This document shows, in pieces, positions 7,732 through 17,561 of a stretch of 64,000 bases of DNA. Source of the stretch: Alphaproteobacteria bacterium (GTDB lineage Bacteria > Pseudomonadota > Alphaproteobacteria > SHVZ01); assembly GCA_009694025.1 (NCBI GenBank), contig SHVZ01000005.1:1-64000 (forward strand). The letters run 5' to 3'. Numbering within the stretch: position 1 is the stretch's first letter; every line of letters begins with the position of its first letter. A program made the translations under genes and the position numbers. A model generated the notes under the pieces. The model was not told the DNA's origin. It worked only from the letters and a program-made list of their open reading frames with translations, and made no database searches.

Positions 7732-7752
7732 CTTGCGTCATAGTGTCGCAAG
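7732..7752. promoter_or_regulatory. RegA/RegR-like inverted repeat upstream of petA
   Basis: CTTGCG (7732-7737) and CGCAAG (7747-7752) form an inverted repeat. The core GCGTCATAGTGTCGC (7735-7749) matches the RegR/PrrA-type box GNGRCRTTNNGNCGC, as I recall it, with two mismatches. RegA-type regulators control cytochrome bc1 genes in other alphaproteobacteria. In GC-rich DNA such matches can arise by chance. Confidence 0.35.
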
Positions 7753-7829
7753 CGCGGGTCCGGGCGCTCGGGGTAGGGTCACGACCCGAGGTTCAGAGCA
7801 AGGTTCCGACGGCCTTTCCGGGGGTGTGA

Positions 7830-8381
7830 ATGGCAGAGGCAGCGACGGCGACGAAGGGTCACGCCGATGGCGAGACCCGCCGCGATTTCATTTACTTGGC
7901 GGCCGCGGGCATGGGCGCTGTCGGCGCCGCCGCGACCGTCTGGCCGTTCATCTCCTTCATGAACCCCTCGGCCGATGTGCTGGCGCTGTCGACCTCCGAG
8001 GTCGACCTGAAGCCGGTGCAGGAGGGCATGTCGATCACCGTCACTTGGCGCGGCAAGCCGGTCTTCGTCCGCCGTCGCACCAAGGCCGAGATCGACACCG
8101 CCGCCGCGGCCAAGCTCGGCGACCTGCCGGATCCACAGCCCGACGCCGCCCGCGTCAAGAAACCGGAGTGGCTGATTCTGGTCGGCGTCTGCACCCATCT
8201 CGGCTGCGTGCCGCTGGGTCAGAAGTCCGCCGACCCCAAGGGCGAGTATGGCGGCTGGTTCTGTCCCTGCCACGGCTCGCACTACGACACCTCCGGACGC
8301 ATCCGGAAGGGGCCGGCGCCGAAGAATCTCGAGGTGCCGCCCTACGCCTTCCTCGACGACACGACCATCCGCATCGGCTAG
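7830..8381 (+). CDS. petA: Cytochrome bc1 Rieske iron-sulfur subunit
   Basis: This 183-residue subunit moves electrons from ubiquinol to cytochrome c1. The N-terminus has a Tat-like twin arginine (ETRRDF, 15-20) and a single membrane anchor (about 21-44). The 2Fe-2S ligands are in CTHLGC (121-126) and CPCHGSH (145-151), giving two Cys and two His plus the structural disulfide. It is the first gene of petABC, with a 11-bp gap to cytochrome b. The functional domain faces the periplasm. Confidence 0.96.
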   Translation: MAEAATATKGHADGETRRDFIYLAAAGMGAVGAAATVWPFISFMNPSADVLALSTSEVDLKPVQEGMSITVTWRGKPVFVRRRTKAEIDTAAAAKLGDLPDPQPDAARVKKPEWLILVGVCTHLGCVPLGQKSADPKGEYGGWFCPCHGSHYDTSGRIRKGPAPKNLEVPPYAFLDDTTIRIG

Positions 8382-8392
8382 GACCAGAAGCC

Positions 8393-9619
8393 ATGGCAGC
8401 GCCTGCCTTCAAGAACGCGCTCGTGCGCTGGATCGACCACCGCCTGCCGGTGTTCACCTTTCTGCAACACGAGCTGCACGAGTACCCGACCCCGAAGAAC
8501 CTGTCCTACTGGTGGAACTTCGGATCGCTCGCCGGAATCGTGCTGGTCGTCATGATCCTGACCGGCATCTTCCTGGCGATGCACTACACGCCGCACACGG
8601 CCTTCGCCTTCGATTCCATCGAACGGATCATGCGCGATGTGAACTACGGCTGGCTGATCCGCTATATCCACATGAACGGCGGGTCGTTCTTCTTCATCGT
8701 CGTCTACATCCACATCTTCCGCGGCCTCTACTACGGCTCCTACAAGGCGCCGCGCGAGCTGCTGTGGATCATCGGCGTGGTCATCCTGCTGCTGATGATG
8801 GCGACCGCCTTCATGGGCTATGTGCTGCCCTGGGGCCAGATGAGCTTCTGGGGCGCCACCGTCATCACCAACCTGTTCTCCGCCATCCCCCTGATCGGCG
8901 ACGGCATCGTCACCTGGCTGTGGGGCGGCTTCTCGGTCGACAACCCGACCCTCAACCGCTTCTACTCGCTGCACTACCTCCTGCCGTTCCTCATCGTCGG
9001 CGCGGTGCTCCTGCATCTGATGGCGCTGCATCGCTTCGGCTCGAGCAACCCGCTCGGCATCGACGTCAAGGGCCCGCAGGACTCGATCCCCTTCCACCCG
9101 TTCTACACGGCGAAGGACGCCTTCGGCCTTGGGATCTTCCTCATCGCCTTCGCGGGTGTGGTGTTCTTCGCGCCGAACCTGTTCGGCGAGCCGGACAACT
9201 ACATCCGGGCGGACCCGCTGGTGACCCCGCCGCACATCGTGCCGGAGTGGTACTTCCTGCCCTACTACGCGATCCTCCGCGCCATCCCGAACAAGCTGCT
9301 CGGCGTCATCGCGATGTTTGGCTCGATCCTCGTGCTGTTCATCGTCCCCTGGCTCGACACCGCCCGGGTCCGCAGCGCCAAGTTCCGGCCGACCTACCGG
9401 AAGTTCTTCTGGGTTCTGGTCGTCGACTGCGTGGTCCTGGGGTATGTCGGCGCCAACCCGCCAGACGGCTGGTTCATCGTCACCGGCCAGGTCGCCACCG
9501 CGTACTACTTCTTCCACTTCCTCATCCTGATGCCGGTGCTCGGGCTGGTCGAGCGGCCGCTGCCGCTTCCGCATTCGATCTCCGCACCCGTGCTCAAGCC
9601 CGCGGAAGGGAAAGCCTGA
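8393..9619 (+). CDS. petB: Cytochrome b of the bc1 complex
   Basis: This 408-residue integral membrane subunit carries the Qo and Qi sites. The four heme-b ligands are H93, H107, H194 and H208, with the expected 13-residue separation in each pair, and the Qo-site PEWY motif is at 284-287. About eight hydrophobic helices are visible. ATG 8393 ([10 protein letters not shown]) was chosen; the same frame stays open upstream across petA, but without family sequence. Cytochrome c1 follows with a 1-bp TGATG overlap. Confidence 0.97.
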   Translation: MAAPAFKNALVRWIDHRLPVFTFLQHELHEYPTPKNLSYWWNFGSLAGIVLVVMILTGIFLAMHYTPHTAFAFDSIERIMRDVNYGWLIRYIHMNGGSFFFIVVYIHIFRGLYYGSYKAPRELLWIIGVVILLLMMATAFMGYVLPWGQMSFWGATVITNLFSAIPLIGDGIVTWLWGGFSVDNPTLNRFYSLHYLLPFLIVGAVLLHLMALHRFGSSNPLGIDVKGPQDSIPFHPFYTAKDAFGLGIFLIAFAGVVFFAPNLFGEPDNYIRADPLVTPPHIVPEWYFLPYYAILRAIPNKLLGVIAMFGSILVLFIVPWLDTARVRSAKFRPTYRKFFWVLVVDCVVLGYVGANPPDGWFIVTGQVATAYYFFHFLILMPVLGLVERPLPLPHSISAPVLKPAEGKA

Positions 9620-10371
9620 TGCGCCGCCTGATTTCCGCCGCCGCTCTGCTGCTCGCCCTCGCGACCGCCGCCGAAGCGGCGACGGGCCCCAAGCCGTCGG
9701 CGCAGCACTGGAGCTTCTCCGGCATCTTCGGGACCTTCGACCGGGCGGCGCTGCAGCGCGGCTTCCAGGTCTACAAGGAGAACTGCGCCGCCTGCCACGC
9801 GGCCCTCATGCTGTCCTACCGCGACCTCCGGGGCATCGGGTACCAGGAGGATGACGTGAAGGCGATCGCCGCCGAGGCGAAGGTGATGGACGGTCCGAAT
9901 GACGCCGGCGAGATGTTCGAGCGTCCGGGCCGGCCGTCCGACAAGTTCGCCAGGCCCTTCGCCAACGACAAGGCGGCGCGCGCGGCCAACAACGGCGCGT
10001 TCCCGGTCGACCTCTCGATGGTGGCGAAGGCGCGCGTCGCCGGCCCCGACTACGTCTATGCCCTCCTCACCGGCTACGGGCCGGCGCCCGCCGGCATGAC
10101 GGTAGTGGACGGTATGGCCTACAACGCCTACTTCCCCGGCAACCAGATCGCCATGCCGGCACCGCTGAACCCGGACGGCGTCGCCTATCAGGACGGCACC
10201 AAGATGACGGTCGAGCAGCAGGCGAAGGACGTGGTGACATTCCTCACCTGGGCCTCCGAACCGACGCTCGAAGCCCGCAAGCAGATGGGCGTCAAGGTTC
10301 TGCTGTTCCTGATCGTCTTCACCGGCATTCTCTACGCCGCCAAACGCAAGGTCTGGGCGGCCGTCCACTGA
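9619..10371 (+). CDS. petC: Cytochrome c1 of the bc1 complex
   Basis: A 250-residue membrane-anchored c-type cytochrome. A cleavable signal peptide (about 1-20, ending AEA) is followed by the heme-binding CAACH at 56-60. The likely axial methionine lies in GNQIAMPAPL, and a C-terminal transmembrane anchor at about 229-245 ends in AAKRKVWAAVH. Start and stop codons overlap with petB. It accepts electrons from the Rieske protein and passes them to soluble or membrane cytochrome c, then to the aa3 oxidase encoded at 48-54 kb. Confidence 0.96.
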   Translation: MRRLISAAALLLALATAAEAATGPKPSAQHWSFSGIFGTFDRAALQRGFQVYKENCAACHAALMLSYRDLRGIGYQEDDVKAIAAEAKVMDGPNDAGEMFERPGRPSDKFARPFANDKAARAANNGAFPVDLSMVAKARVAGPDYVYALLTGYGPAPAGMTVVDGMAYNAYFPGNQIAMPAPLNPDGVAYQDGTKMTVEQQAKDVVTFLTWASEPTLEARKQMGVKVLLFLIVFTGILYAAKRKVWAAVH

Positions 10372-10400
10372 GACCGGTCCCTCTTGCGTCGGAATTCGAT

Positions 10401-10430
10401 CGAGGGCCGCGGTAGGGCGGCCCTCGTCGC
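10401..10430 (+). terminator. GC-rich hairpin after petC
   Basis: CGAGGGCCGC (10401-10410) pairs perfectly with GCGGCCCTCG (10417-10426) around a six-base loop. There is no real T-run after it (only TCGCTTTC). It probably stabilises the petABC mRNA end or terminates weakly before mtnP. Confidence 0.5.
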
Positions 10431-10451
10431 TTTCAGGGGAGAAGCGAAGCC

Positions 10452-11321
10452 ATGACCCTGGTCGGCATCATCGGCGGCAGCGGCGTCTACGACATTCCCG
10501 GCCTGACCGAGGTCGAATGGCGGGCGGTCCAGACCCCGTGGGGACCGCCGTCCGACGAGCTCATGTTCGGCACGCTCGACGGCCAGCGGCTGGTGTTCCT
10601 GCCGCGCCACGGCCGCGGCCATCGGCGCAGCCCCTCCGACATCGACTACCGCGCCAACATCGACGCGCTGAAGCGGGTCGGCGTGACCGACATCATCTCG
10701 GTCTCCGCCGTGGGCTCGCTCAAGGAGGAGCTGCCACCTGGCACCTTCGTCGTTGTCGACCAGTTCATCGACCGCACCATCACGCGCACCAAGAGCTTCT
10801 TCTCGGCCGGCTGCGTCGCCCACGTCGCGCTCGGCCACCCGGTGTGCGCGCGGCTCGGCGACCACCTGATGGCCGCCGGCAGGTCGCTCGGCCACAAGAT
10901 CGTCCGCGGCGGGACCTACATCGTGATGGAGGGCCCGCAGTTCTCGACCCAGGCGGAATCGCACCTCTACCGGAGCTGGGGCTGCAGCGTCGTCGGCATG
11001 ACCAACATGCCGGAAGCCAAGCTCGCCCGCGAGGCGGAGATCTGCTACGCGACCGTGGCGATGGTCACCGACTACGACTGCTGGCATCCTGACCACGACC
11101 ACGTGACGGTCGAGGCGGTGGTGAAGGTGGTGTTCGCCAACGCCGACCACGCCCGCGGCTTGGTCTGCGCCGCCGCGCCGCGGATGAAGGATCACCAGGG
11201 TCCGTGCAAGCACGGCTGCCAGACCGCGCTCGAGCACGCGATCATGACGCGCCCGGAGATGCGCGATCCCGAGCTGCTAGCCAAGCTCGACGCCGTCGCC
11301 GGGCGGGTTCTCAAGAGATGA
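10452..11321 (+). CDS. mtnP: S-methyl-5'-thioadenosine phosphorylase
   Basis: This 289-residue enzyme phosphorolyses methylthioadenosine, the waste product of SpeE, to adenine and methylthioribose-1-phosphate. Visible are the phosphate-binding GIIGGSGVYD (5-14), RHGRGHRRSP, GPQFSTQAESHLYRSWG and GMTNMPEAKLAREAEI with the DYDCW that follows, all typical of the MTAP/PNP family. It starts 80 bp after petC and ends in an ATGA overlap with the VOC gene. The 6-oxopurine phosphorylase branch is an alternative, but the NMPEA and DYDCW context favours MTAP. Confidence 0.9.
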   Translation: MTLVGIIGGSGVYDIPGLTEVEWRAVQTPWGPPSDELMFGTLDGQRLVFLPRHGRGHRRSPSDIDYRANIDALKRVGVTDIISVSAVGSLKEELPPGTFVVVDQFIDRTITRTKSFFSAGCVAHVALGHPVCARLGDHLMAAGRSLGHKIVRGGTYIVMEGPQFSTQAESHLYRSWGCSVVGMTNMPEAKLAREAEICYATVAMVTDYDCWHPDHDHVTVEAVVKVVFANADHARGLVCAAAPRMKDHQGPCKHGCQTALEHAIMTRPEMRDPELLAKLDAVAGRVLKR

Positions 11322-12151
11322 ATCCGGTCTTCGGCGTCGATCACGTCCAGGTCGTCGTCCGCGACCTGGAGATGGCACGACGCACCTGGGCCCGGCTCGG
11401 TTTCACGCCGACGCCTCGCGGCCGGCACCTGAACCGTGGCAGCGGCAACTATTGCCTGATGCTGCGCGAGGGCTACATCGAGCTGATCGGCGTCGTCGAT
11501 CCGGCGCTCCCGACCTCGAACCTGGACGCCCATCTGGCGCACGGGCCCGGCCCGATCGGGCTCGCCTTCGGAGCCCCGTCGGCGGCCGAGGCCGCCCGGC
11601 ACCTGCAATCGGCCGGCCTCGCGCCGACCGGGCCGACCCGGCTCGAGCGCGTGCTGGAGCGGGACGGCGCCGATGTCCGGCTCGCTTTCGACCTCGTCAA
11701 CCTCCCGGACGGGGCGGTCCCGGGCTTCCGCGGCTTCGTCTGCTGTCACCTGTCGCCGGACGAAGTACGGGAGCCGGCCTGGCTCGCGCACCCGAACGGG
11801 GCCATCGCCGCCTCCGGCTTCGTCGTCGCTGCCGCCGATCCCAAGCCGGTCCTCGACGCCCTCGGGCGGATCTTCGGCCCCCAGGCGATTCGAGGCCAGG
11901 TGGTGGAGACCGGCCGCGAGCGCATCGAGGTCGTGGCGCCCGGTGATCTGGAGGCGGTCTTTCCGGGTGTGCGCGCAAGGCCGGGCCGGCCGCTCCCGTG
12001 CCTGGTCGGCATGTCCGTCCGCGTCGGCGACCTCAAGCGCTGCAAGGCGGCCCTCGAATCGACCGGGGTCGACCCTCGTCCCGGGCCCGGCGGGTCGCTT
12101 CTGGTGGCCGCCGACGAGGCCACCGGGGCGGTCGTCGCCTTCCATTCCTGA
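11318..12151 (+). CDS. VOC-superfamily (glyoxalase-like) protein
   Basis: A 277-residue protein with a vicinal-oxygen-chelate beginning (GVDHVQVVVRDLEMARRTWARLG at residues 6-28, abbreviated here) and a second repeat-like region around residue 150. It resembles the Glyoxalase-like_3 group, whose substrates are mostly unknown. His8 (VDH) is a likely metal ligand. The ATG overlaps the mtnP stop (ATGA), so it is translationally coupled to MTA phosphorylase, but a role in methylthioribose metabolism is only a guess. No signal peptide. Confidence 0.75.
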   Translation: MNPVFGVDHVQVVVRDLEMARRTWARLGFTPTPRGRHLNRGSGNYCLMLREGYIELIGVVDPALPTSNLDAHLAHGPGPIGLAFGAPSAAEAARHLQSAGLAPTGPTRLERVLERDGADVRLAFDLVNLPDGAVPGFRGFVCCHLSPDEVREPAWLAHPNGAIAASGFVVAAADPKPVLDALGRIFGPQAIRGQVVETGRERIEVVAPGDLEAVFPGVRARPGRPLPCLVGMSVRVGDLKRCKAALESTGVDPRPGPGGSLLVAADEATGAVVAFHS

Positions 12152-12159
12152 CCGGTTCG

Positions 12160-12188
12160 TTGTTTCGGCAGCCCCTGGCTGCTATACC
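12160..12188 (+). promoter_or_regulatory. Possible purC promoter with internal hairpin
   Basis: TTGTTT (12160-12165) and TATACC (12183-12188) are spaced by exactly 17 bp. The spacer contains an inverted repeat, GCAGCC-CCT-GGCTGC (12168-12182), which could be an operator. Start codon 12215 lies about 27 bases past the -10 box. The -35 match is poor (3 of 6). Confidence 0.3.
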
Positions 12189-12214
12189 TCGCAGGTAGCC
12201 TCCAAGTGGATCCC

Positions 12215-12940
<726 letters not shown>

Positions 12941-12949
12941 CGGATCCCG

Positions 12950-13022
12950 ACCTCGTCCTTCGACAGGCTCAGGACGAGGTCTCCACCAGGCCCTCGTGCC
13001 GAGCTTGTCGAAGCATGAGGGC
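12950..13022. repeat. Extragenic palindromic repeat (TTCGACAGGCTCAGGACGAG type)
   Basis: CTTCGACAGGCTC (12958-12970) and GAGCTTGTCGAAG (13001-13013) are inverted copies with one mismatch. They are flanked by an outer CCTCGTCC/GGACGAGG pairing. This family of intergenic palindromes is widespread in alphaproteobacterial genomes, from memory. It lies between purC and purS and may form an mRNA hairpin that separates their expression. Confidence 0.75.
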
Positions 13023-13076
13023 CGGAGAGCCGGTTAACCGGGGGCGCATGCGCCCCCTCGTCGTCGAAGGAGAGCC

Positions 13077-13319
13077 ATGAAGGCGACCGTCCACGTCACC
13101 CTCAAGCCCGGCGTCCTCGACCCCCAGGGCCAGGCCATCGGCCACGCGCTCTCGGGCCTCGGATTCTCCGGCGTCACCTCGGTTCGCATGGGCAAGTTCC
13201 TCGAGCTCGATCTCGCCGAGACCGACCGGGCCAAGGCCGAGGCGGCGGTCAGGGCGATGTGCGAGAAGCTGCTCGCCAACACCGTGATCGAGGCCTACCG
13301 GGTGGAGATCGGAGGATGA
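13077..13319 (+). CDS. purS: Phosphoribosylformylglycinamidine synthase subunit PurS
   Basis: This 80-residue small structural subunit bridges PurL and PurQ in the three-part FGAM synthase. Sequence [20 protein letters not shown], the [15 protein letters not shown] strand and the C-terminal [10 protein letters not shown] are typical. GGAGAGCC precedes the ATG. The stop overlaps the purQ ATG as ATGA, giving translational coupling. Confidence 0.96.
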   Translation: MKATVHVTLKPGVLDPQGQAIGHALSGLGFSGVTSVRMGKFLELDLAETDRAKAEAAVRAMCEKLLANTVIEAYRVEIGG

Positions 13320-14005
13320 GGGCCGCGGTCGTCAGCTTCCCCGGCTCCAACCGCGAGCGCGACATCGTGATGGCGCTGGAGCGCGCATCGGGCCGGAAAC
13401 CGGTCGTCGTCTGGCACGGCGATGCCGAGATCCCGGACTGCGACCTGATCGTGCTCCCCGGCGGCTTCTCCTACGGCGACTACCTGCGCTCCGGCGCCAT
13501 GGCGGCGCATTCGCCGGCGATGAAGGCCCTGAAGGAGAGGGCGGCCAAGGGCGTGCCGGTGCTCGGCGTCTGCAACGGCTTCCAGATCCTGACCGAGGCG
13601 GGCCTGCTGCCGGGTGCCCTCATGCGGAACGCCACCCTCAAATTCGTCTGTCGGCAGGTGCATCTCCGGGTCGAGGAGAGTCAGTCGCTGTTCACCAACG
13701 CCTACGAGAAGGGTCAGGTGATCCGTGTGCCCGTCGCCCATGCCGACGGCAACTACACCGCCGACGAGGGTACGCTGAAGCGTCTCGAGGATCGCGGCCT
13801 GATCGCCTTCCGCTATGTCACGCCCGACGGCCGGGCCGCGCCGGAGGCGAACCCGAACGGCTCGATCCGCAGCATCGCCGGCATCTTCAACGAGTCGAAG
13901 ACCGTGCTCGGCCTGATGCCTCACCCGGAGGACGCGACCGACCCTAATGCCGGCGGCATGGACGGCATCGGCCTGTTCAAGAGCCTGGTCGACGCGCTCC
14001 ACTGA
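13316..14005 (+). CDS. purQ: FGAM synthase glutaminase subunit PurQ
   Basis: A 229-residue class I glutamine amidotransferase that supplies ammonia to PurL. The nucleophile is C86 in [12 protein letters not shown], and the catalytic partners are H203 and E205 in LMPHPEDAT. The N-terminus ([12 protein letters not shown]) and [13 protein letters not shown] are characteristic of the short PurQ used with PurS/PurL. It overlaps purS (ATGA) and purL (TGATG) at its two ends, so stoichiometric translation is likely. Confidence 0.97.
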   Translation: MRAAVVSFPGSNRERDIVMALERASGRKPVVVWHGDAEIPDCDLIVLPGGFSYGDYLRSGAMAAHSPAMKALKERAAKGVPVLGVCNGFQILTEAGLLPGALMRNATLKFVCRQVHLRVEESQSLFTNAYEKGQVIRVPVAHADGNYTADEGTLKRLEDRGLIAFRYVTPDGRAAPEANPNGSIRSIAGIFNESKTVLGLMPHPEDATDPNAGGMDGIGLFKSLVDALH

Positions 14006-16194
14006 TGATTCCCAACGCCAAGATCACCCCTGAGGTCGTCAAGGAGCACGGCCTCACCGAGGACGAGTACGCGCTGCTCCTCAAGATCATGGACCGCGAG
14101 CCGAGCCTGGCCGAGCTCGGCATCTTCTCGGTCATGTGGAGCGAGCACTGCTCCTACAAGTCCTCGCGTGTCTGGCTCAAGACCTTTCCGACCTCGGGCT
14201 CGAAGGTGCTGCAGGGGCCGGGCGAGAATGCCGGCGCCGTCGACATCGGCGACGGTCTCGCCGCGGTCTTCAAGATCGAGAGCCACAATCACCCGAGCTT
14301 CATCGAGCCCTATCAAGGGGCCGCGACCGGCGTCGGCGGTATCCTCCGCGACGTCTTCACCATGGGCGCCCGCCCGATCGCCAACTTGAATGCCTTGCGG
14401 TTCGGCTCTCCCGATCATCCCAAGACCCGGCATCTGGTCGCCGGCGTCGTCGCCGGCATCGGCGGCTACGGCAACTGCGTCGGCGTGCCGACGGTCGCCG
14501 GCGAGACCAATTTCCACCCCTCCTACAACGGCAACATCCTGGTCAACGCGATGACGGTCGGCCTCGCCCGGGCCGACCGCATCTTCAAGGCCGCCGCCCG
14601 CGGGCCCGGCAACCGCGTCCTCTATGTCGGCGCCAAGACCGGCCGCGACGGCATCCACGGCGCCACCATGGCGTCGGCCGAGTTCACCGAGGAGTCGGAA
14701 GCCCGGCGCCCGACCGTCCAGGTCGGCGATCCTTTCACCGAGAAGCTGCTGCTGGAAGCCTGCCTCGAGCTGATGGCGGAGGACGCGATCGTCGCCATCC
14801 AGGACATGGGCGCGGCCGGGCTGACCTCGTCCTCGGTCGAGATGGCGGCGCGCGGCGGTCTCGGCATCGCGCTCGATCTCGATCGCGTGCCGATCCGCGA
14901 GACCGGCATGACCGCGTACGAAATCATGCTGTCGGAGAGCCAAGAGCGCATGCTCCTGATCGTCAAGCCGGGCGCGGAGAAGATCGCCGAGCGCATCTTC
15001 GCCAAGTGGGAGCTCGACTGCGCCGACATCGGCGTGGTGACGGAGACCGGCCGCCTGATCGTCTCCAAAAACGGCACCGTCGAGATCGACATTCCGGTGG
15101 CGCCGCTGGTCGACCAGGCGCCGCTCTACCGGCGCCCCTATGTCGCCTCGCCGAAGCGCGCGGAGATCAAGGCAGCGAACGTCAAGGCCGCGGAGCCGCT
15201 CGAGGCGCTCCGGAAGCTGATGGGCTCGCCCGATCTCGCCTCCAAACGCTGGATCTGGGACCAGTACGACCACCTGGTCGGGAACGACACCATCCAGACC
15301 CCAGGCGGCGACGCTGCGGTGGTGCGCGTGCGCGACACCCGGAAGGCGTTGGCGATGGTGGTCGACTGCACGCCCCGCTACTGCGCCGCCGATCCCAGGC
15401 GGGGCGGGATGCAGGCGGTGGTCGAGACCTGGCGCAACCTGTCGGCGGTTGGCGCCCTGCCCATCGCCATCACCGATAACCTGAATTTCGGCAATCCCGA
15501 GCGCCCGGAGATCATGGGTCAGATCGTCGGCTGCATCGAAGGCATGGGCGAGGCCTGCCGTGTCCTCGACTACCCGGTGATCTCCGGCAACGTCTCGCTC
15601 TACAACGAGACCAACGGCCAGGCGATCCTGCCGACCCCGGTGGTCGGCGGCGTCGGCCTCCTCGACGACTATACGAAGACCGTCGGCATCGGCCTCGCCG
15701 CCCCCGGCCGCGCCCTGATCCTGCTGGGCGAGACCAGGGGTTGGCTCGGCGCCTCGATCTATCTCCGCGAGATCGCCGGTTGGGAGGAGGGCGCGCCGCC
15801 GCCGGTCGACCCTGCCCTCGAGAAGCGGACCGGCGACCTCGTCCGCGGCCTGGTTCGTGGCGGCACCGTCGAGGCCTGCCACGATCTCTCCGATGGCGGC
15901 CTCCTGGTCGCCGTCGCCGAGATGGCGCTGGCCGGCGGCACCGGCGCCCGGCTCGACGCCGCGCCCACGGGTCTTCCGGGCCATGGCTGGTGGTTCGGGG
16001 AGGATCAGGCCCGCTATGTCGTTGCCACGACGGCACCAGAGGCGGTCCTCAAGGCGGCCGCGGCGGCGGGCGTGCCGGCGCGCAGGATCGGAGAAACCGC
16101 CGCCGGTTCGTTGACGCTGGCGGGGGCCGGTGCCATATCCTTGGACGAGCTGCGCGCCATCCACGAAGGATGGTTGCCGAACTACATGAGCTAG
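14005..16194 (+). CDS. purL: FGAM synthase large subunit PurL
   Basis: This 729-residue ATP-dependent subunit of the three-part enzyme converts FGAR to FGAM. Features are [12 protein letters not shown] near residue 47, [20 protein letters not shown] (about 91-110), the [20 protein letters not shown] motif and the second AIRS-like half with [11 protein letters not shown] and CHDLSDGGL. The length corresponds to the small PurL class, not the fused 1,300-residue form. The ATG shares a base with the purQ stop. Confidence 0.97.
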   Translation: MIPNAKITPEVVKEHGLTEDEYALLLKIMDREPSLAELGIFSVMWSEHCSYKSSRVWLKTFPTSGSKVLQGPGENAGAVDIGDGLAAVFKIESHNHPSFIEPYQGAATGVGGILRDVFTMGARPIANLNALRFGSPDHPKTRHLVAGVVAGIGGYGNCVGVPTVAGETNFHPSYNGNILVNAMTVGLARADRIFKAAARGPGNRVLYVGAKTGRDGIHGATMASAEFTEESEARRPTVQVGDPFTEKLLLEACLELMAEDAIVAIQDMGAAGLTSSSVEMAARGGLGIALDLDRVPIRETGMTAYEIMLSESQERMLLIVKPGAEKIAERIFAKWELDCADIGVVTETGRLIVSKNGTVEIDIPVAPLVDQAPLYRRPYVASPKRAEIKAANVKAAEPLEALRKLMGSPDLASKRWIWDQYDHLVGNDTIQTPGGDAAVVRVRDTRKALAMVVDCTPRYCAADPRRGGMQAVVETWRNLSAVGALPIAITDNLNFGNPERPEIMGQIVGCIEGMGEACRVLDYPVISGNVSLYNETNGQAILPTPVVGGVGLLDDYTKTVGIGLAAPGRALILLGETRGWLGASIYLREIAGWEEGAPPPVDPALEKRTGDLVRGLVRGGTVEACHDLSDGGLLVAVAEMALAGGTGARLDAAPTGLPGHGWWFGEDQARYVVATTAPEAVLKAAAAAGVPARRIGETAAGSLTLAGAGAISLDELRAIHEGWLPNYMS

Positions 16195-16205
16195 GACGAC
16201 GGACG

Positions 16206-16442
16206 ATGGCGATGGATGCGGGCACGATCGAGCGGATGATCCGGGAGGCGATCCCGGACGCGACCGTGTCGATCGAGGACTTAAAGGGCGACGGCGACCA
16301 CTATGCCGCCCACGTCGTCTCCGCCCAGTTCGCCGGCAAGTCCCGCGTCCAGCAGCACCAGATGGTCTACCAGGCCCTCAAGGGCCGCATGGGGGGCGAG
16401 CTGCACGCCCTCGCGCTGCAGACCTCGACTCCCGCCAGTTAA
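16206..16442 (+). CDS. bolA: BolA-family protein
   Basis: A 78-residue BolA/IbaG-like protein with an N-terminal helix (IERMIREAIPDA), a variable loop lacking a Cys, and the helix-turn block SRVQQHQMVYQALKGRMGGE with LHALALQT at the end. H43 or thereabouts may ligate a shared 2Fe-2S cluster with the CGFS glutaredoxin. It sits 11 bp upstream of grxD, the classic partner, in the same direction. The pair works in Fe-S trafficking and iron sensing in other bacteria. Confidence 0.88.
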   Translation: MAMDAGTIERMIREAIPDATVSIEDLKGDGDHYAAHVVSAQFAGKSRVQQHQMVYQALKGRMGGELHALALQTSTPAS

Positions 16443-16453
16443 GGAAAACCGCC

Positions 16454-16795
16454 ATGAGCGATCCCGCCGTCTTCGACCGCATCCGCCAGGACATCAAGGA
16501 CAACGACGTCGTCCTCTACATGAAGGGGACGCCGGTGTTCCCGCAATGCGGCTTCTCCGCCGCCGTCGTCCAGGTGCTGAGCCAGGTCGGCGTCAAGTTC
16601 AAGGGCGTCAACGTGCTGACCGATCCCGAGCTCCGGGACGGCGTCAAGCAGTTCGCCAACTGGCCGACCATCCCCCAGCTCTACGTCAAGGGCGAATTCG
16701 TCGGCGGATGCGACATCATCCGCGAGATGTTCGAGTCGGGCGAGCTCCAGGGACTCCTGCAAGGCAAGGGCGTTCCCGTCACCGTCCAGCAGTAG
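16454..16795 (+). CDS. grxD: Monothiol glutaredoxin Grx4
   Basis: This 113-residue CGFS glutaredoxin has its active Cys at 32 (PVFPQCGFSAAVVQ). The GSH-binding WPTIPQLYVKGEFVGGCDI follows. Grx4 proteins carry and deliver 2Fe-2S clusters rather than act as dithiol reductases, often as a complex with BolA encoded just upstream. Length and motif order are canonical. An intrinsic terminator follows about 20 bp after the stop. Confidence 0.95.
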   Translation: MSDPAVFDRIRQDIKDNDVVLYMKGTPVFPQCGFSAAVVQVLSQVGVKFKGVNVLTDPELRDGVKQFANWPTIPQLYVKGEFVGGCDIIREMFESGELQGLLQGKGVPVTVQQ

Positions 16796-16815
16796 CTACC
16801 CGGCCAAAAACGATA

Positions 16816-16845
16816 GGGCGCGAAGGAAACCTCCGCGCCCTTTTC
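16816..16845 (+). terminator. Intrinsic terminator after grxD
   Basis: GGGCGCGAAGG (16816-16826) pairs with CCTCCGCGCCC (16830-16840) with one mismatch and a three-base AAA loop, followed by TTTT. It closes the purine/bolA/grxD transcript ahead of a convergent minus-strand gene. Confidence 0.85.
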
Positions 16846-16864
16846 GTTGCCGGGAGTGCGGATT

Positions 16865-17530
16865 TCAGCCGACGTGCTTCCGGAACAGCTCAAGGGTGCG
16901 CTCACGCGCGATCTTGGCCGAGGTCGGCTCCCAGCTACCGCGCTCGTCGCAGTTGAAGCCGTGGTCGGCGGGGTAGATGTGGATGGTCACGTCCGGCCGA
17001 GCCTTCCGGATGATCTCGACGTCGGTCAAAGGGATGCCCTTATCGCGCTCGCCGAAGTGGAGCATGGTCGGACAGCCCGGCTTCTCCTCCTTGTGCGGCA
17101 CGATCTGGCCGCCGTAGTAGCCGACCGCGGCAGCGACCCCGAGACGGGTGGCGCAGAGGTATGCAAGCGAGCCACCCCAGCAATACCCGACCGCGCCGAC
17201 CTTGCCGGCGGCCTTGGCGGCGTCGGCGGCGGCCTTCAGGTCGAGCAGCACCTGATCGAGCTTGAGCGACGCCCTGATGTCGCGGCCCTGGGGAATGTCG
17301 GTCGGCCCGTATCCCAGCTCGACGGCCGGCTTGGCGCGGTCGAAGAGGGCGGGCGTCACGCACAGGTAGCCCTCGGCGGCGAAGCCGTCCGCCAGCTTCC
17401 GCATGTGCTGGTTGACGCCGAAGATCTCCTGGATGACGACGAGGCCGCCGCGGGGCTTACCCGCCGGCTGCGCGACATAGGCGTCGAACTGGTGCCCGTC
17501 GGACGCCTTGAGCCTGATCGTCTCCGCCAT
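16865..17530 (-). CDS. Dienelactone hydrolase family protein
   Basis: A 221-residue alpha/beta hydrolase. The catalytic triad is visible as C117 in GYCWGGS, D163 in GERDKGIP and H190 in PADHGFNC. E35 in IQEIFGV is the residue that activates the Cys in dienelactone hydrolases. No chlorocatechol pathway genes are nearby, so the true substrate is open. ATG 17530 (MAETIRLKAS) begins the fold. It is about 30 bp downstream of ychF and may share its transcript. Confidence 0.88.
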   Translation of the reverse strand: MAETIRLKASDGHQFDAYVAQPAGKPRGGLVVIQEIFGVNQHMRKLADGFAAEGYLCVTPALFDRAKPAVELGYGPTDIPQGRDIRASLKLDQVLLDLKAAADAAKAAGKVGAVGYCWGGSLAYLCATRLGVAAAVGYYGGQIVPHKEEKPGCPTMLHFGERDKGIPLTDVEIIRKARPDVTIHIYPADHGFNCDERGSWEPTSAKIARERTLELFRKHVG

Positions 17531-17561
17531 GCTGGTCTCCCGGTGAACGGCCGTGCCTCGA

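Noticed and set aside
7721-8392. In-frame upstream extension of cytochrome b across the Rieske gene
   Set aside because: The frame is open by chance in GC-rich DNA; residues before ATG 8393 are not cytochrome b-like and petA is a clear gene there.
13921-16164. 747-codon open frame opposite purL
   Set aside because: Antisense shadow: low-complexity His/Arg/Asp/Gly-rich translation, no domain, no ribosome-binding site, and purL is unambiguous.
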